DNA of 64,000 bases from Saccharopolyspora gloriosae (GTDB lineage Bacteria > Actinomycetota > Actinomycetes > Mycobacteriales > Pseudonocardiaceae), in contig NZ_CP059557.1 of assembly GCF_022828475.1 (NCBI RefSeq), positions 5,007,470 through 5,071,469 on the forward strand, written 5' to 3'. Positions 8,436 through 17,197 of this stretch are shown here, in pieces. Position 1 is the first letter of the stretch. The number at the start of each line of letters is the position of its first letter. Below the pieces are notes generated by a model, which ran no database searches, was not told the origin of the DNA, and was given only the letters and a program-made list of their open reading frames with translations. The position numbers were made by a program, and so were the translations under genes.

Positions 8436-10811
8436 TTAGGACCACTTCCAATCGCGGATTTCCGGCATGTCCTCGCCGTGAGTGGTGACGTAGCGCCGGT
8501 GTTCGATGAGCTTGCCGGTGAGTTCCTCGCGCGCGTACACCGCGTTCTCGCCCAGGCCCGGCACCCGATCGATCACGTCGATGGCGAGGTGGAAGCGGTC
8601 GATCTCGTTGAGCACGCACATGTCGAACGGGGTCGTGGTGGTGCCTTCCTCCTTGTAGCCGCGCACGTGGATGTTGTCGTGGTTGTGCCGCCGATACGTC
8701 AGCCGGTGGATCAGCCACGGGTAGCCGTGGTAGTCGAAGATCACCGGCTTGTCCGAGGTAAAAAGCGCATCGAACTCCACATCGGACAGTCCGTGCGAGT
8801 GTTCGCGCGGGTCCTGCAACCGCATCAGGTCCACCACGTTGACCACTCGGATGCGCAGCTGCGGGAGCCGTTGCCGCAGCCAGTCCACGGCGGCCAAAGT
8901 CTCCATCGTCGGCACGTCCCCGGCGCAGGCCAGCACCACGTCCGGTTCGCCGTCCCGGTCGTTGCTCGCCCAGTCCCAGATCCCGATGCCCTTGGTGCAG
9001 TGCACCACCGCGTCGTCCATGTCCAGGTACTGCGCGGCGGGCTGCTTGCCCGCGACGATCACGTTGATGTAGTCGCGGCTGCGCAGGCAGTGGTCGGCCA
9101 CCGACAGCAGCGTGTTCGCGTCCGGCGGCAGGTACACGCGCACGATCTCAGCCTTCTTGTTCATCACGTGGTCGATGAACCCGGGGTCCTGGTGGGAGAA
9201 GCCGTTGTGGTCCTGGCGCCACACGTGCGAGGTGAGCAGGTAGTTCAGCGACGCGATCGGCTGCCGCCACGCGAGCCCGGTGCTCACCTTCAGCCACTTC
9301 GCGTGCTGGTTCAGCATCGAGTCCACGAGATGCGCGAACGCCTCGTAGCAGGAGAAGAAGCCGTGCCTGCCGGTGAGCAGGTAGCCCTCCAGCCAACCCT
9401 GGCAGGTGTGCTCGGAGAGCACTTCCATGACCCGCCCGTCCGGTGCCAGCGATTCGTCACCGGGCTCGGACTCCCCCATCCACGCCCGCGAAGTCGCGTC
9501 CAGCACGGCGCCGAGCCGATTCGAGTTGTTCTCGTCCGGGGCGAACACCCGGAAGTTCGCGGCGGATTCGTTTAGCCGCATCGCGTCGCGCAGGAACGCG
9601 CCGAGGACTTGGGTCGCCTCACCGGTCGTGTTCCCCGGCTCGGGCACCGGGAGGCCGTACTCCTGGAAGTCCGGCAATCGCAGGCCGCGCAGCAGCAGGC
9701 CGCCGTTGGTGTGCGGGTTCGCGCTCATCCGGCGGTTCCCGTGCGGATTGTGCTCCCGGATCTCACGCACCGGGGCGCCGTCGGACTCGAACAGCTCCGC
9801 CGGTCCGTAGCTGCGCAGCCAGTCCTCCAGCATCCGCAGGTGGTCCGGATCGCCGCGCGGGTCGCCGAGCGGGATCTGGTGCGCGCGCCAGGTGCCTTCG
9901 ACCTGCTGCCCGTCGACGACGTCGGGTCCGGTCCAGCCCTTCGGGGTGCGCAGCACGATCATCGGCCAGCGGGGGCGTTCGGTGCCGCCTCGGCGGGCTC
10001 GGTCCCGGATGCGGTCGATCTCGTCGAGGCAGCCGTCGAGGGTGGCGGCGAACAGCTGGTGCATCGTCGCCGGGTCGGAGCCGGAGACCAGGTGCGGTTC
10101 GTAGCCGTAGCCGCGCAGCAGGCTCACCAGCTCGTCTTCGGGGATGCGGGCGAGCACGGTCGGGCTGGCGATCTTGTAGCCGTTGAGGTGCAGGATCGGC
10201 AGCACCGCGCCGTCCCGCGCCGGGTCGAGGAACTTGTTCGAATGCCAGCTCGCCGCCAGCGGCCCCGTCTCGGCCTCACCGTCGCCGATCACGCACGCCA
10301 CGGTCAGGTCCGGGTTGTCGAAGGCCGCGCCGAACGCGTGCGCCAGCGAATAACCCAGCTCACCGCCCTCGTTGATGGATCCCGGTGTTTCCGGGGCGGC
10401 GTGGCTCGGGATGCCACCGGGGAACGAGAACTGCGTGACCAGGCGCTGCAGTCCTGCTTCGTCCTGGGCCACATCCGGGTAGATCTCGCTGTAGGTGCCC
10501 TCCAGCCAGGCGGCGGCGACCACGCCCGGCCCGCCGTGTCCCGGTCCCGTCACGTAGATCATGTCCAGGTCGCGGTCCCGGATCGCCCGGTTCAGGTGGG
10601 CGTACAGGAACGTCAGTCCGGGAGTGGTGCCCCAGTGGCCGAGCAGCCGGGGCTTGACGTGTTCGGGCCGCAGCGGTTCCCGCAGCAGCGGGTTGCCCAT
10701 CAGGTAGATCTGTCCGGCGGAGAGGTAGTTCGCGGCCCGCCACCAGGTGTCGACGCGGTGCAGCTCGCGAGCGTCGAGATGTTCGGGAGCCTGCAAAGTC
10801 GGATTGCCCAT
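8436..10811 (-). CDS. xfp: Phosphoketolase (xylulose-5-P/fructose-6-P)
   Basis: 791 aa, full length for the family. A thiamine-diphosphate enzyme that splits xylulose 5-phosphate (or fructose 6-phosphate) with phosphate into acetyl phosphate and a sugar phosphate. Family signatures are strong: [20 protein letters not shown] at the N-terminus, [17 protein letters not shown], the [11 protein letters not shown] loop, the ThDP motif [17 protein letters not shown], and [12 protein letters not shown], SFSQDxxG-like [14 protein letters not shown], and [15 protein letters not shown]. It forms a pathway operon with ackA. The start has GGAGG at 10820-10824, which abuts a perfect 17-bp hairpin in the leader. 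Confidence 0.97.
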   Translation of the reverse strand: MGNPTLQAPEHLDARELHRVDTWWRAANYLSAGQIYLMGNPLLREPLRPEHVKPRLLGHWGTTPGLTFLYAHLNRAIRDRDLDMIYVTGPGHGGPGVVAAAWLEGTYSEIYPDVAQDEAGLQRLVTQFSFPGGIPSHAAPETPGSINEGGELGYSLAHAFGAAFDNPDLTVACVIGDGEAETGPLAASWHSNKFLDPARDGAVLPILHLNGYKIASPTVLARIPEDELVSLLRGYGYEPHLVSGSDPATMHQLFAATLDGCLDEIDRIRDRARRGGTERPRWPMIVLRTPKGWTGPDVVDGQQVEGTWRAHQIPLGDPRGDPDHLRMLEDWLRSYGPAELFESDGAPVREIREHNPHGNRRMSANPHTNGGLLLRGLRLPDFQEYGLPVPEPGNTTGEATQVLGAFLRDAMRLNESAANFRVFAPDENNSNRLGAVLDATSRAWMGESEPGDESLAPDGRVMEVLSEHTCQGWLEGYLLTGRHGFFSCYEAFAHLVDSMLNQHAKWLKVSTGLAWRQPIASLNYLLTSHVWRQDHNGFSHQDPGFIDHVMNKKAEIVRVYLPPDANTLLSVADHCLRSRDYINVIVAGKQPAAQYLDMDDAVVHCTKGIGIWDWASNDRDGEPDVVLACAGDVPTMETLAAVDWLRQRLPQLRIRVVNVVDLMRLQDPREHSHGLSDVEFDALFTSDKPVIFDYHGYPWLIHRLTYRRHNHDNIHVRGYKEEGTTTTPFDMCVLNEIDRFHLAIDVIDRVPGLGENAVYAREELTGKLIEHRRYVTTHGEDMPEIRDWKWS

Positions 10812-10821
10812 CCGGGGAACC

Positions 10822-10866
10822 TCCGGGGAACGCTGCGGTGTCCGTCACCCCGCAGCGTTCCCCGGA
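10822..10866 (-). promoter_or_regulatory. Perfect 17-bp hairpin overlapping the xfp ribosome binding site
   Basis: TCCGGGGAACGCTGCGG and its exact complement are separated by an 11-nt loop. In the xfp mRNA the downstream arm ends inside the GGAGG Shine-Dalgarno sequence (10820-10824), 11 bases before the ATG. It can be a terminator for the upstream Gfo/Idh/MocA gene, whose stop is 32 bp away, or a leader structure that limits xfp translation. No T tract is present, which favours a translational or processing role. Confidence 0.6.
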
Positions 10867-10898
10867 CGGCGCCGCGGCAACCCGGCAGCGGTGATCCG

Positions 10899-11948
10899 TC
10901 AGCTCAGCCGCACGATCTCGCCCTTCGCGGCCGAGTGGCGGGCCGCTTCGATGATCTCCAGGCCTGCGATGGCGTCCGCCGGATCCACGGGGAGCGCCGA
11001 GCCTTCGCGCAGGGCGGTGACCAGCTGGTCGTAGAACGCGGGGTAGGCGCCCGGCTCGGTGCGCACCGGCCGGGAGTCCTCGACGGTGCCGAGCAGGCCG
11101 TGCAGCTCTTCGGCCTCGATGCCCCAGCCCTGGCCGGGGCGCTCACCGGCGCGCAACGCGGCCTCCTGCGGGTCCAGCCCGAACTTCGTGTAGCCGGCGC
11201 GGTCGCCGAGCACCCGCAGCCGGGGGCCGTGCTGCGCGGCGAACTTGCCGACCCACAGGTGCGAGCGGACCCCGTTGACGTGGGTCAACGCCAGGAACGA
11301 GTCGTCGTCGACCTCGCTGCCCGGCCTGCGCACGTCCACTTCGGCGTAGACGGACGCGACCGGGCCGAACAGCGCGAGCGCCTGGTCGATGAGGTGGCTG
11401 CCCAGATCGTAGAGCACGCCGCCGGCCTCTTCCGGGCCGCCGGATTCGCGCCAGCCCGCCTTCGGGCGCGGCACCCAGCGTTCGAACCGGGACTCGAAGC
11501 GGTGCACCCGCCCGAGCTCCCCCGCGTCGATGAGGCCCTGGAGGGTGCGGAAGTCGTTGTCCCAGCGGCGGTTCTGGAACACGGTCAGCGGCAGCTCCCG
11601 GCGCTCGGCCTCGGCGACGAGGTCCCGCGCCGCGGCGGAGGTGGGGGCGAACGGCTTGTCCACCACGACCGGCAGCCCGGCGCGCAGCACCTCGGTTGTG
11701 TGCTCGACGTGCAGGCGGTTGGGGCTGGCCACCACGACGAGGTCGAGGCCGCCGCGCTCCAGCATCGCGGGCACGTCGTCGACCACCGCGGCACCCGGGT
11801 ACGCGGCCGCGATCTCCTTGCGCCGCTCCGGATTCCTCGTGACCACTGTGGACAATTCCAGTCCGGGGTTCGACGCGACCAGCGGCGCGTGGAACACCGC
11901 CCCGGCGATGCCGTACCCGACCAGCCCGACCCGCAGCGCAGCACTCAT
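10899..11948 (-). CDS. Gfo/Idh/MocA family oxidoreductase
   Basis: 349 aa, cytosolic. N-terminal Rossmann domain with VGLVGYGIAGAVFHAPLVAS (GxGxxG type) and the EKP-like motif GLPVVVDKPFAPTSAAAR near residues 90-110, where the Lys is the usual catalytic residue; the C-terminal alpha/beta domain holds GGVLYDLGSHLIDQALALFG with the conserved Asp/His. Such enzymes oxidise or reduce sugars and polyols with NAD(P). The substrate is not predictable. It is transcribed toward xfp, so it may belong to the same sugar-handling unit. Confidence 0.9.
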   Translation of the reverse strand: MSAALRVGLVGYGIAGAVFHAPLVASNPGLELSTVVTRNPERRKEIAAAYPGAAVVDDVPAMLERGGLDLVVVASPNRLHVEHTTEVLRAGLPVVVDKPFAPTSAAARDLVAEAERRELPLTVFQNRRWDNDFRTLQGLIDAGELGRVHRFESRFERWVPRPKAGWRESGGPEEAGGVLYDLGSHLIDQALALFGPVASVYAEVDVRRPGSEVDDDSFLALTHVNGVRSHLWVGKFAAQHGPRLRVLGDRAGYTKFGLDPQEAALRAGERPGQGWGIEAEELHGLLGTVEDSRPVRTEPGAYPAFYDQLVTALREGSALPVDPADAIAGLEIIEAARHSAAKGEIVRLS

Positions 11949-12093
11949 GCGCCCATTACATCAAGCCGCCTCCGGAGCCGCGTTCGACCCACCACCGGAC
12001 GCCGGAGGATGACCTGCGCAGCGGGTCACGCAGCGGCTTCCTCGCGGCCCTTTCGCCGGTGTGACCGCGTTTTCTCGCCGTACCGCTGAGCCG

Positions 12094-12789
12094 TCACACG
12101 GATGCTTCGGGACCGTTGACCTGGCCGGGCGAGACCAGACCCGTCTCGTAGGCGGTGATCACCAACTGGGTGCGCGAACTCAGGTGCAGCTTCTGCATCA
12201 CGTGGTACAGGTGCGATTTCACCGTCAGCTCGGCCAGCCCCAGGTTCCGCGCGATGTCGGCGTTGGAGCCGCCGCGCGCGACCTCCAACAGCACGTCCAG
12301 CTCGCGGTTGGTGAGCCCGCTCAGCTCGGACGACGCGTCCCGCACCCCTAACGAGGCGAACCGGTTGAGCAGCCGCCGCGTCACGCGCGGAGCCAGCAGC
12401 GCCTCCCCTGCGGCGACCGTGTGCACGGCGCGCACCAGTTCCTCCGGCGGGGCGTCCTTGAGCAGGAAACCGCTCGCCCCCGCGCGCAGTGCCGCGTACA
12501 CGTATTCGTCCAGGTCGTGCACGGTGAGCATGATGACCGAGGTCGCGCCCTCGGTGGCGGTGAGGATCTCGCGGGCCGCGGTGATGCCGTCCATGCCGGG
12601 CATCCGCACGTCCATCAGCACCACGTCCGGCCGGCGCCTGCGCACCGCCGACACCGCCGCGGCACCGTCCTCGGCTTCGGCGAGCACTCGCAGATCGGGT
12701 TCGGCGGACAGCAGCGCGACCAAGCCCGCGCGGATCATCGCTTGATCGTCAGCGACGAGCACGGTCGTTTCCGCGGGGGACTCCACCAC
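12094..12789 (-). CDS. LuxR/NarL-type response regulator
   Basis: 231 aa. Receiver domain (~8-125) with acidic residues VADDQ, phosphoacceptor Asp in PDVVLMDVRMPGMDG, and switch Lys in GFLLKDAPPEEL; C-terminal helix-turn-helix (~160-220) LTNRELDVLLEVARGGSNAD with IARNLGLAELTVKSHLYHVM. It lies 54 bp downstream of the histidine kinase in the same direction and is its evident partner. An extra alanine/serine linker and a VITAYETGLVSPG tail are unremarkable. Target genes are not visible. Confidence 0.93.
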   Translation of the reverse strand: MVESPAETTVLVADDQAMIRAGLVALLSAEPDLRVLAEAEDGAAAVSAVRRRRPDVVLMDVRMPGMDGITAAREILTATEGATSVIMLTVHDLDEYVYAALRAGASGFLLKDAPPEELVRAVHTVAAGEALLAPRVTRRLLNRFASLGVRDASSELSGLTNRELDVLLEVARGGSNADIARNLGLAELTVKSHLYHVMQKLHLSSRTQLVITAYETGLVSPGQVNGPEASV

Positions 12790-12843
12790 GGACCTCCTCC
12801 GTTCGGGCCGCCACTCGCCGGTCGGAACCGGCGTATTTACGGG

Positions 12844-14091
12844 TCAGGCAAGGTCCGAATGTTCCGGGCACGGTAGCACGGCGGCCAGGTGGAATCCGTT
12901 GGAAACCGGGTGCGCAGTGAACGTGCCGCCCAGCAACGCGACCCGTTCCCGCAGCCCGATCAGTCCCCGCCCGGAACCGCCACCGCCGGCCGACGACAAC
13001 TGCGGCAGCTTCACGGCCAGCGAATGCGCGAAGTTGTCCGGTCCGGTGGCGTGGTTGGTGATCTCCAGCCGCAGCCCGCTGCTGCCGTAGTCCAGCAAGA
13101 CCCGCGCGTATCCGGTGCCCGCGTGCTTGAGCACGTTGGTCACCGCCTCCTGCACGATGCGGTAAGCGGCCATTTCCACACCGGGTCCGAGTTCGCGCAC
13201 CTCGCCACGGCGGTCCAGCCGCCACACCACGCCGGTGCCGCGCACCGATTCCACCAGGTGATCCACCCGGTGCAGACCGGGAGCGGGCTGGCGTCCGGGA
13301 CCGTCGTCGGAACCGAGGTCGGTGCCCGGTTCCGGATCTTCGCGCAACCGGCCCAGCAGGCCGCGGAGCTCACCGAGCGCGGCCCGCGAAGTGTGCTCCA
13401 ACTCCCGCAGCGTCTGCTCCGCGTGCCCCGGGTCGCGGTCGACGAGCGCGCGGGCCACCCCCGCGCGCAACGCCACCACGGACAGGTTGTGCGAGACGAT
13501 GTCGTGGAATTCGCGGGCGATCCGCGCCCGCTCCCCCGCGACCGCTTCCGCGGCGAGCTGATCCCGGGCTTGATCGAGGAGTTCCACGGTGTGCTCCAAC
13601 TGAGCCGCCCGCCGCCTGCCGATGCGCACCGCGTAGGCCAGCCCGACGACCATGAACAGATCGATCGAGGCCATCACGGTGCTCACGATCGCCGACAGCG
13701 GCGGATCACCCCACGAATACAGCACCGGCCAGAGCATCGCGAGAACCGTGGCCACCACGGCGCCCACCATCCCACCCCGCTGGCACACCGAGTACACGCC
13801 CACCAGGATCGCGAAGTTCAGCGGATTCTCCGGCACCCCGATCAGAGTGAGCGCGGTGGCCGCGGCGAGGCAGCCGAACAAAGACACCCACGGCCACCTG
13901 CGCCGCAGCAGCAGCAACGTGAACGCCGGCACGCTGACCAGCATCATCGACCACCAGGGACGACCCGGCGGCCCTGGTGATTCGAGATGCAGGATCAGCG
14001 CGTGCATCACGGTGAACAGCACGACCATCGCGAGGTCGAGCAGGAAAGCTCGTTTCACCAAGGCATTCGGCACGCCCAGCAGTATGCGCAC
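12844..14091 (-). CDS. Sensor histidine kinase, HisKA_3 type
   Basis: About 415 aa from a GTG at 14091. Four or five hydrophobic segments fill residues ~10-165, followed by a coiled region, the dimerisation box ARIAREFHDIVSHNLSVVAL with the phospho-accepting His, and a HATPase_c domain ending GRGLIGLRERVALLGG. No extracellular ligand domain is visible, so sensing is probably within the membrane. It sits 14 bp downstream of the MBL hydrolase gene and upstream of the response regulator, suggesting co-transcription with the formaldehyde detoxification genes. The exact start is uncertain because several GTG codons are in frame. Confidence 0.88.
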   Translation of the reverse strand: MRILLGVPNALVKRAFLLDLAMVVLFTVMHALILHLESPGPPGRPWWSMMLVSVPAFTLLLLRRRWPWVSLFGCLAAATALTLIGVPENPLNFAILVGVYSVCQRGGMVGAVVATVLAMLWPVLYSWGDPPLSAIVSTVMASIDLFMVVGLAYAVRIGRRRAAQLEHTVELLDQARDQLAAEAVAGERARIAREFHDIVSHNLSVVALRAGVARALVDRDPGHAEQTLRELEHTSRAALGELRGLLGRLREDPEPGTDLGSDDGPGRQPAPGLHRVDHLVESVRGTGVVWRLDRRGEVRELGPGVEMAAYRIVQEAVTNVLKHAGTGYARVLLDYGSSGLRLEITNHATGPDNFAHSLAVKLPQLSSAGGGGSGRGLIGLRERVALLGGTFTAHPVSNGFHLAAVLPCPEHSDLA

Positions 14092-14105
14092 AACGCGCCC
14101 GAGAA

Positions 14106-14735
14106 TCAGTAGCCGCGGGCGACCCAATCCTCGAACTGGGGCAATACCTCGCCGACCGTGGTGCTCTCCCCGTGACCGGGGTGCACGGTGGTCACCTCGG
14201 GCAACGTGAGCAGCCGGTCCCGGATGGACTCGACGAGCACGTTGAAGTCCGAGTACGAACGCCCGGTCGCGCCCGGTCCGCCCGCGAACAAGGTGTCGCC
14301 GGTGAACACGGTGCCCAGGTCCGCCGAGTACAGGCACACCGAACCCGGCGCGTGCCCCGGCGTGTGCAGCACCTGCAGGCCGGTGCCCGCGACGCCGATC
14401 ACCTGCCGGTCGGCGAGGGTGCGCTCCGGTTCCCGATCCGGGTGGGTGAGCCGCCACAGCTCCTGGTCGTCCGGATGCAGGAAGATCGGCGCACCGACTT
14501 CCGCGGCCAGCTCCGGAGCCTTGCGCACGTGGTCGTCGTGGGCGTGCGTGGCGAGGATCGCGAGCACGGTACGCCCGGCGATCAGCTGCTTGATCGCTTC
14601 GACGTCGTGCGGGACGTCGATGACGACGCACTCGGTGTCGTCGCCGACGACCCAGGCGTTGTTGTCCACGTCGAAGGTCTGGCCGTCCAGCGAGAACGTG
14701 CCGGACGTCGTGGTGTGGTCGATCCGCGCGGCCAT
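14106..14735 (-). CDS. MBL-fold metallo-hydrolase (glyoxalase II-like)
   Basis: 209 aa. The zinc-binding THAHDDHVRKAPELA motif near residue 63 is the HxHxDH signature; further ligands are HTPGHAPGSVCLY and FTGDTLFAGG, with VHPGHGEST at the end. The start ATG overlaps the mscR stop (TGATG). In mycobacteria the mycothiol-dependent formaldehyde dehydrogenase gene is likewise followed by an MBL-fold hydrolase, and the accepted inference is that it hydrolyses the S-formylmycothiol product to formate and mycothiol. That role is inferred from context. Confidence 0.9.
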   Translation of the reverse strand: MAARIDHTTTSGTFSLDGQTFDVDNNAWVVGDDTECVVIDVPHDVEAIKQLIAGRTVLAILATHAHDDHVRKAPELAAEVGAPIFLHPDDQELWRLTHPDREPERTLADRQVIGVAGTGLQVLHTPGHAPGSVCLYSADLGTVFTGDTLFAGGPGATGRSYSDFNVLVESIRDRLLTLPEVTTVHPGHGESTTVGEVLPQFEDWVARGY

Positions 14736-15817
14736 CAGAAGACCACCACCGAACGCAGCACTTCACCGTCGTGCATCTTCGCGAACGCCGACTCGACCTG
14801 GTCCAGCGAGATCTCCTCGGTCACGAACTTCTCCAGCGGCAGCTTGCCCTGCTGGTAGAGCTCGGTGAGCATCGGGAAGTCCCTGCTGGGCAGGCAATCC
14901 CCGTACCAGGAGGACTTCAGCGAACCCCCGCGGGAGAACACGTCCTGCAGCGGCAGCTCCAGCTTCATGTCCGGAGTCGGCACCCCCACGAGCACCACGG
15001 TGCCCGCGAGGTCGCGGGCGTAGAACGCCTGCTCGTAGGTCGCGGGCACGCCGACGGCGTCGATCACGATGTCCGCGCCGAACCCGTCGGTGAGTTCGCG
15101 GATCGCCTCGACCGTGTTCGCCTCGGCGGCGTTGACGGTGTGCGTCGCACCGAACTGCTTGGCCCATTCCAGCTTGGTCGGGTCGGTGTCCACCGCGATG
15201 ACCCGCCGCGCGCCGGCCAGGTTCGCCCCGGCCACCGCACCGTCGCCGACGCCGCCGCAACCGATGACGGCGACCGTGTCGCCCGGTCCCGCGCCGCCGG
15301 TGTTCACGGCCGCACCGATACCGGCCATCACGCCGCAGCCCAGCAGACCCACCACGGCCGCACGCGCCGCCGGGTCGACCTTCGTGCACTGGCCCGCGTG
15401 CACCAGCGTCTTCTCGGCGAACGCGCCGATGCCCAGCGCCGGGGACAACGGGGTCCCGTCGGTGAGCGTCATCGGCTGCGCCGCGTTGTGCGTGTCGAAG
15501 CAGTACTGCGGCCGCCCGCGCTTGCAGGCACGGCAGACCCCGCACACCGCGCGCCAGTTGAGGACCACGAAGTCACCCGGCTCGACGTCCTGGACTCCGT
15601 CGCCGACGGCCTCCACGACACCGGCGGCTTCATGTCCGAGCAGGAAGGGGTAGTCGTCGTTGATGCCGCCCTCCCGGTAGTGCAGGTCGGTGTGACAGAC
15701 ACCGCACGCCTGCACCCGCACCACCGCCTCACCCGGCCCCGGGTCGGGGACGCGGATGTCGACGACCTCGACCGGCGCTCCCTTGCCGGTCGCCACGACC
15801 GCGCGAACCTCGGTCAC
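14735..15817 (-). CDS. mscR: S-(hydroxymethyl)mycothiol dehydrogenase
   Basis: 360 aa, the usual length. A zinc-dependent class III alcohol dehydrogenase relative that oxidises the formaldehyde-mycothiol adduct using NAD and can also reduce S-nitrosomycothiol. Visible motifs: catalytic zinc ligand in [28 protein letters not shown], four structural-zinc Cys in [15 protein letters not shown], and the NAD fold [23 protein letters not shown] at 15817 with GGAGG 5 bp upstream is chosen; the longer frame from 15907 lacks support. Presence of this enzyme implies mycothiol as the cell's thiol, an actinobacterial trait. Confidence 0.95.
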   Translation of the reverse strand: MTEVRAVVATGKGAPVEVVDIRVPDPGPGEAVVRVQACGVCHTDLHYREGGINDDYPFLLGHEAAGVVEAVGDGVQDVEPGDFVVLNWRAVCGVCRACKRGRPQYCFDTHNAAQPMTLTDGTPLSPALGIGAFAEKTLVHAGQCTKVDPAARAAVVGLLGCGVMAGIGAAVNTGGAGPGDTVAVIGCGGVGDGAVAGANLAGARRVIAVDTDPTKLEWAKQFGATHTVNAAEANTVEAIRELTDGFGADIVIDAVGVPATYEQAFYARDLAGTVVLVGVPTPDMKLELPLQDVFSRGGSLKSSWYGDCLPSRDFPMLTELYQQGKLPLEKFVTEEISLDQVESAFAKMHDGEVLRSVVVF

Positions 15818-16076
15818 GAACACCTCCAGAAGTGTGTTTTTCACTGCCCGTCCAGCCGAATTCGGTCGGCTGCGGGCGCTGTCGGGAACATGGCCGGAAA
15901 TGCGCATATCGGCATCTCTGGCCGATCACCGACCATACCCCCCGATCGGCCGTAGCCCTCGGACGCTCGACTGCGGTTCCGTCTGTGGGACGCGCGCCAC
16001 GACAGGGCCGCTTCGACACGTTGTGTGAATCTGCGACTACTGTACGGTGTCGCCGACGAAGAACGAGGAGCACACC

Positions 16077-16889
16077 ATGGTCGACGCGCAACGCCTGTTG
16101 TCCAGGGAGATGGACATCGACCGGCCTTGCGCGGCGAGGATCTACGACGCGTTCCTCGGGGGTGGGCACAACTTCGGCGTGGAACGCGAGTTCGCCGAAC
16201 GACTGCAGACCGCGATGCCCGGTGTGGCCGGGATATTCCGGGACAGCAGGGCGTTCCTGCGCCGCTCCGTGGAGCACCTGCTGGCTCGCGGAGTGCGGCA
16301 ATTCGTGGAACTCGGCTCGGGCATCCCGACGATCGGTCACGTCCACGAGGTCGCGCTGCGCCGCACCCGGCGGTTCAGCGTGCTGTACGTGGACAACGAG
16401 CCGTTGACCGTCGCGCACAGCACGCCGCTGCTGCACGACGAGCCACGGGCGGCGATCATCCACGCCGACATCCGCGAACCGGAGGCGATCCTGCGGTCAC
16501 CGGAGGCCGCTGACCTGATCGACTTCGAGCAGCCCGTGGCGCTGCTGATGTCCGCGGTGCTGCACTTCCTCGACGACGCCGACGATCCCCTGCGGTTGGT
16601 GCGGACCTACCAGGACGCGGTGGCGCCCGGCAGCGCGCTGATGGTCTCGCACCTGACCGGCAGCGAGGAACCGGAGCCGATGAACCTGCTCACGGCGTTC
16701 TACACCGAGACGGCCGACCCGATGGTGGCTCGCCCGACGGAGTGGATCGCGGAGTGCTTCGCCGGATTCGAGCCGCAGGCCCCCGGCACCTGCTACATCG
16801 GTGATTGGCGACCGGAGCCCGATCAGCCCGCACACCGCCACCCGCGATACCGAATCATCCACGGCGGCGTCGCACGTAAGGCTCGTTGA
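16077..16889 (+). CDS. SAM-dependent methyltransferase, DUF574 family
   Basis: 270 aa, typical for the actinobacterial family PF04672 (Methyltransf_19). Signatures: DIDRPCAARIYDAFLGGGHN at the N-terminus, a SAM site FVELGSGIPTIGHVHEVALR, YVDNEPLTVAHSTPLL, and AVLHFLDDADDPLRLVRTYQ. Family members are of unknown substrate, often beside XRE regulators. ATG at 16077 has GAGGAG at 16065-16070. Divergent from mscR, and its stop is followed after a few bases by the dispersed hairpin element. Confidence 0.88.
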   Translation: MVDAQRLLSREMDIDRPCAARIYDAFLGGGHNFGVEREFAERLQTAMPGVAGIFRDSRAFLRRSVEHLLARGVRQFVELGSGIPTIGHVHEVALRRTRRFSVLYVDNEPLTVAHSTPLLHDEPRAAIIHADIREPEAILRSPEAADLIDFEQPVALLMSAVLHFLDDADDPLRLVRTYQDAVAPGSALMVSHLTGSEEPEPMNLLTAFYTETADPMVARPTEWIAECFAGFEPQAPGTCYIGDWRPEPDQPAHRHPRYRIIHGGVARKAR

Positions 16890-16896
16890 GGTTTCT

Positions 16897-17185
16897 CCGG
16901 TCGTTTGGGTTGGGTGTCCGGGTGGCGGAACCTCAGCTGTCTTCTCGCTGCGGGATCTTTTTCCCTAGTGGCTCCGCCACGAGGGAAAAAGCTGTCCTCG
17001 CGAGAAGACAGCTGAGAACCCGCGGGTGAGCGGCTTTTTGACGTGGGCTATGTGCTTCGCACATACAGGCACGGCTTCGCCGCACGGATTCGGCTTCGCC
17101 GCGAGGCACGGCCTTCGGCCGCGAGGCAGGCGGGGCTTTGCCGCCCTTTGCGGGCTTCGCCCGCCGACTGCGCGGCTTCGGCGCA
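16897..17185 (+). repeat. Covarying-stem intergenic element, copy A
   Basis: Lies between two convergent genes. It has a conserved leader (GGGTGTCCGGGTGGCGGAAC), a perfect 17-bp outer stem CTCAGCTGTCTTCTCGC (16932-16948) with its complement at 17000-17016, and an inner hairpin at 16957-16991 built of CTTTTTCCCT, GTGGC and their complements around TCC. A GCGGCTTTTTG tract follows at 17030-17040, then a TATGTGCTTCGCACATA hairpin and several short palindromes centred on TTC (GGCTTCGCC, GGCCTTCGGCC, GGGCTTCGCCC). It contains no gene: long open frames across it arise from its base composition. Confidence 0.9.
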
Positions 17186-17197
17186 AGGTGGGGAGGT

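Noticed and set aside
9609-12089. Plus-strand open frame of 826 codons across phosphoketolase and oxidoreductase genes
   Set aside because: It is the complement of two well-supported minus-strand genes; high GC removes stop codons from shadow frames.
16957-16991. Inner hairpin of the element as an ordinary intrinsic terminator
   Set aside because: The T run is in the 5' arm and the A run in the 3' arm on both strands, the opposite of a terminator; a T tract further on at 17035-17039 is not conserved in all copies.
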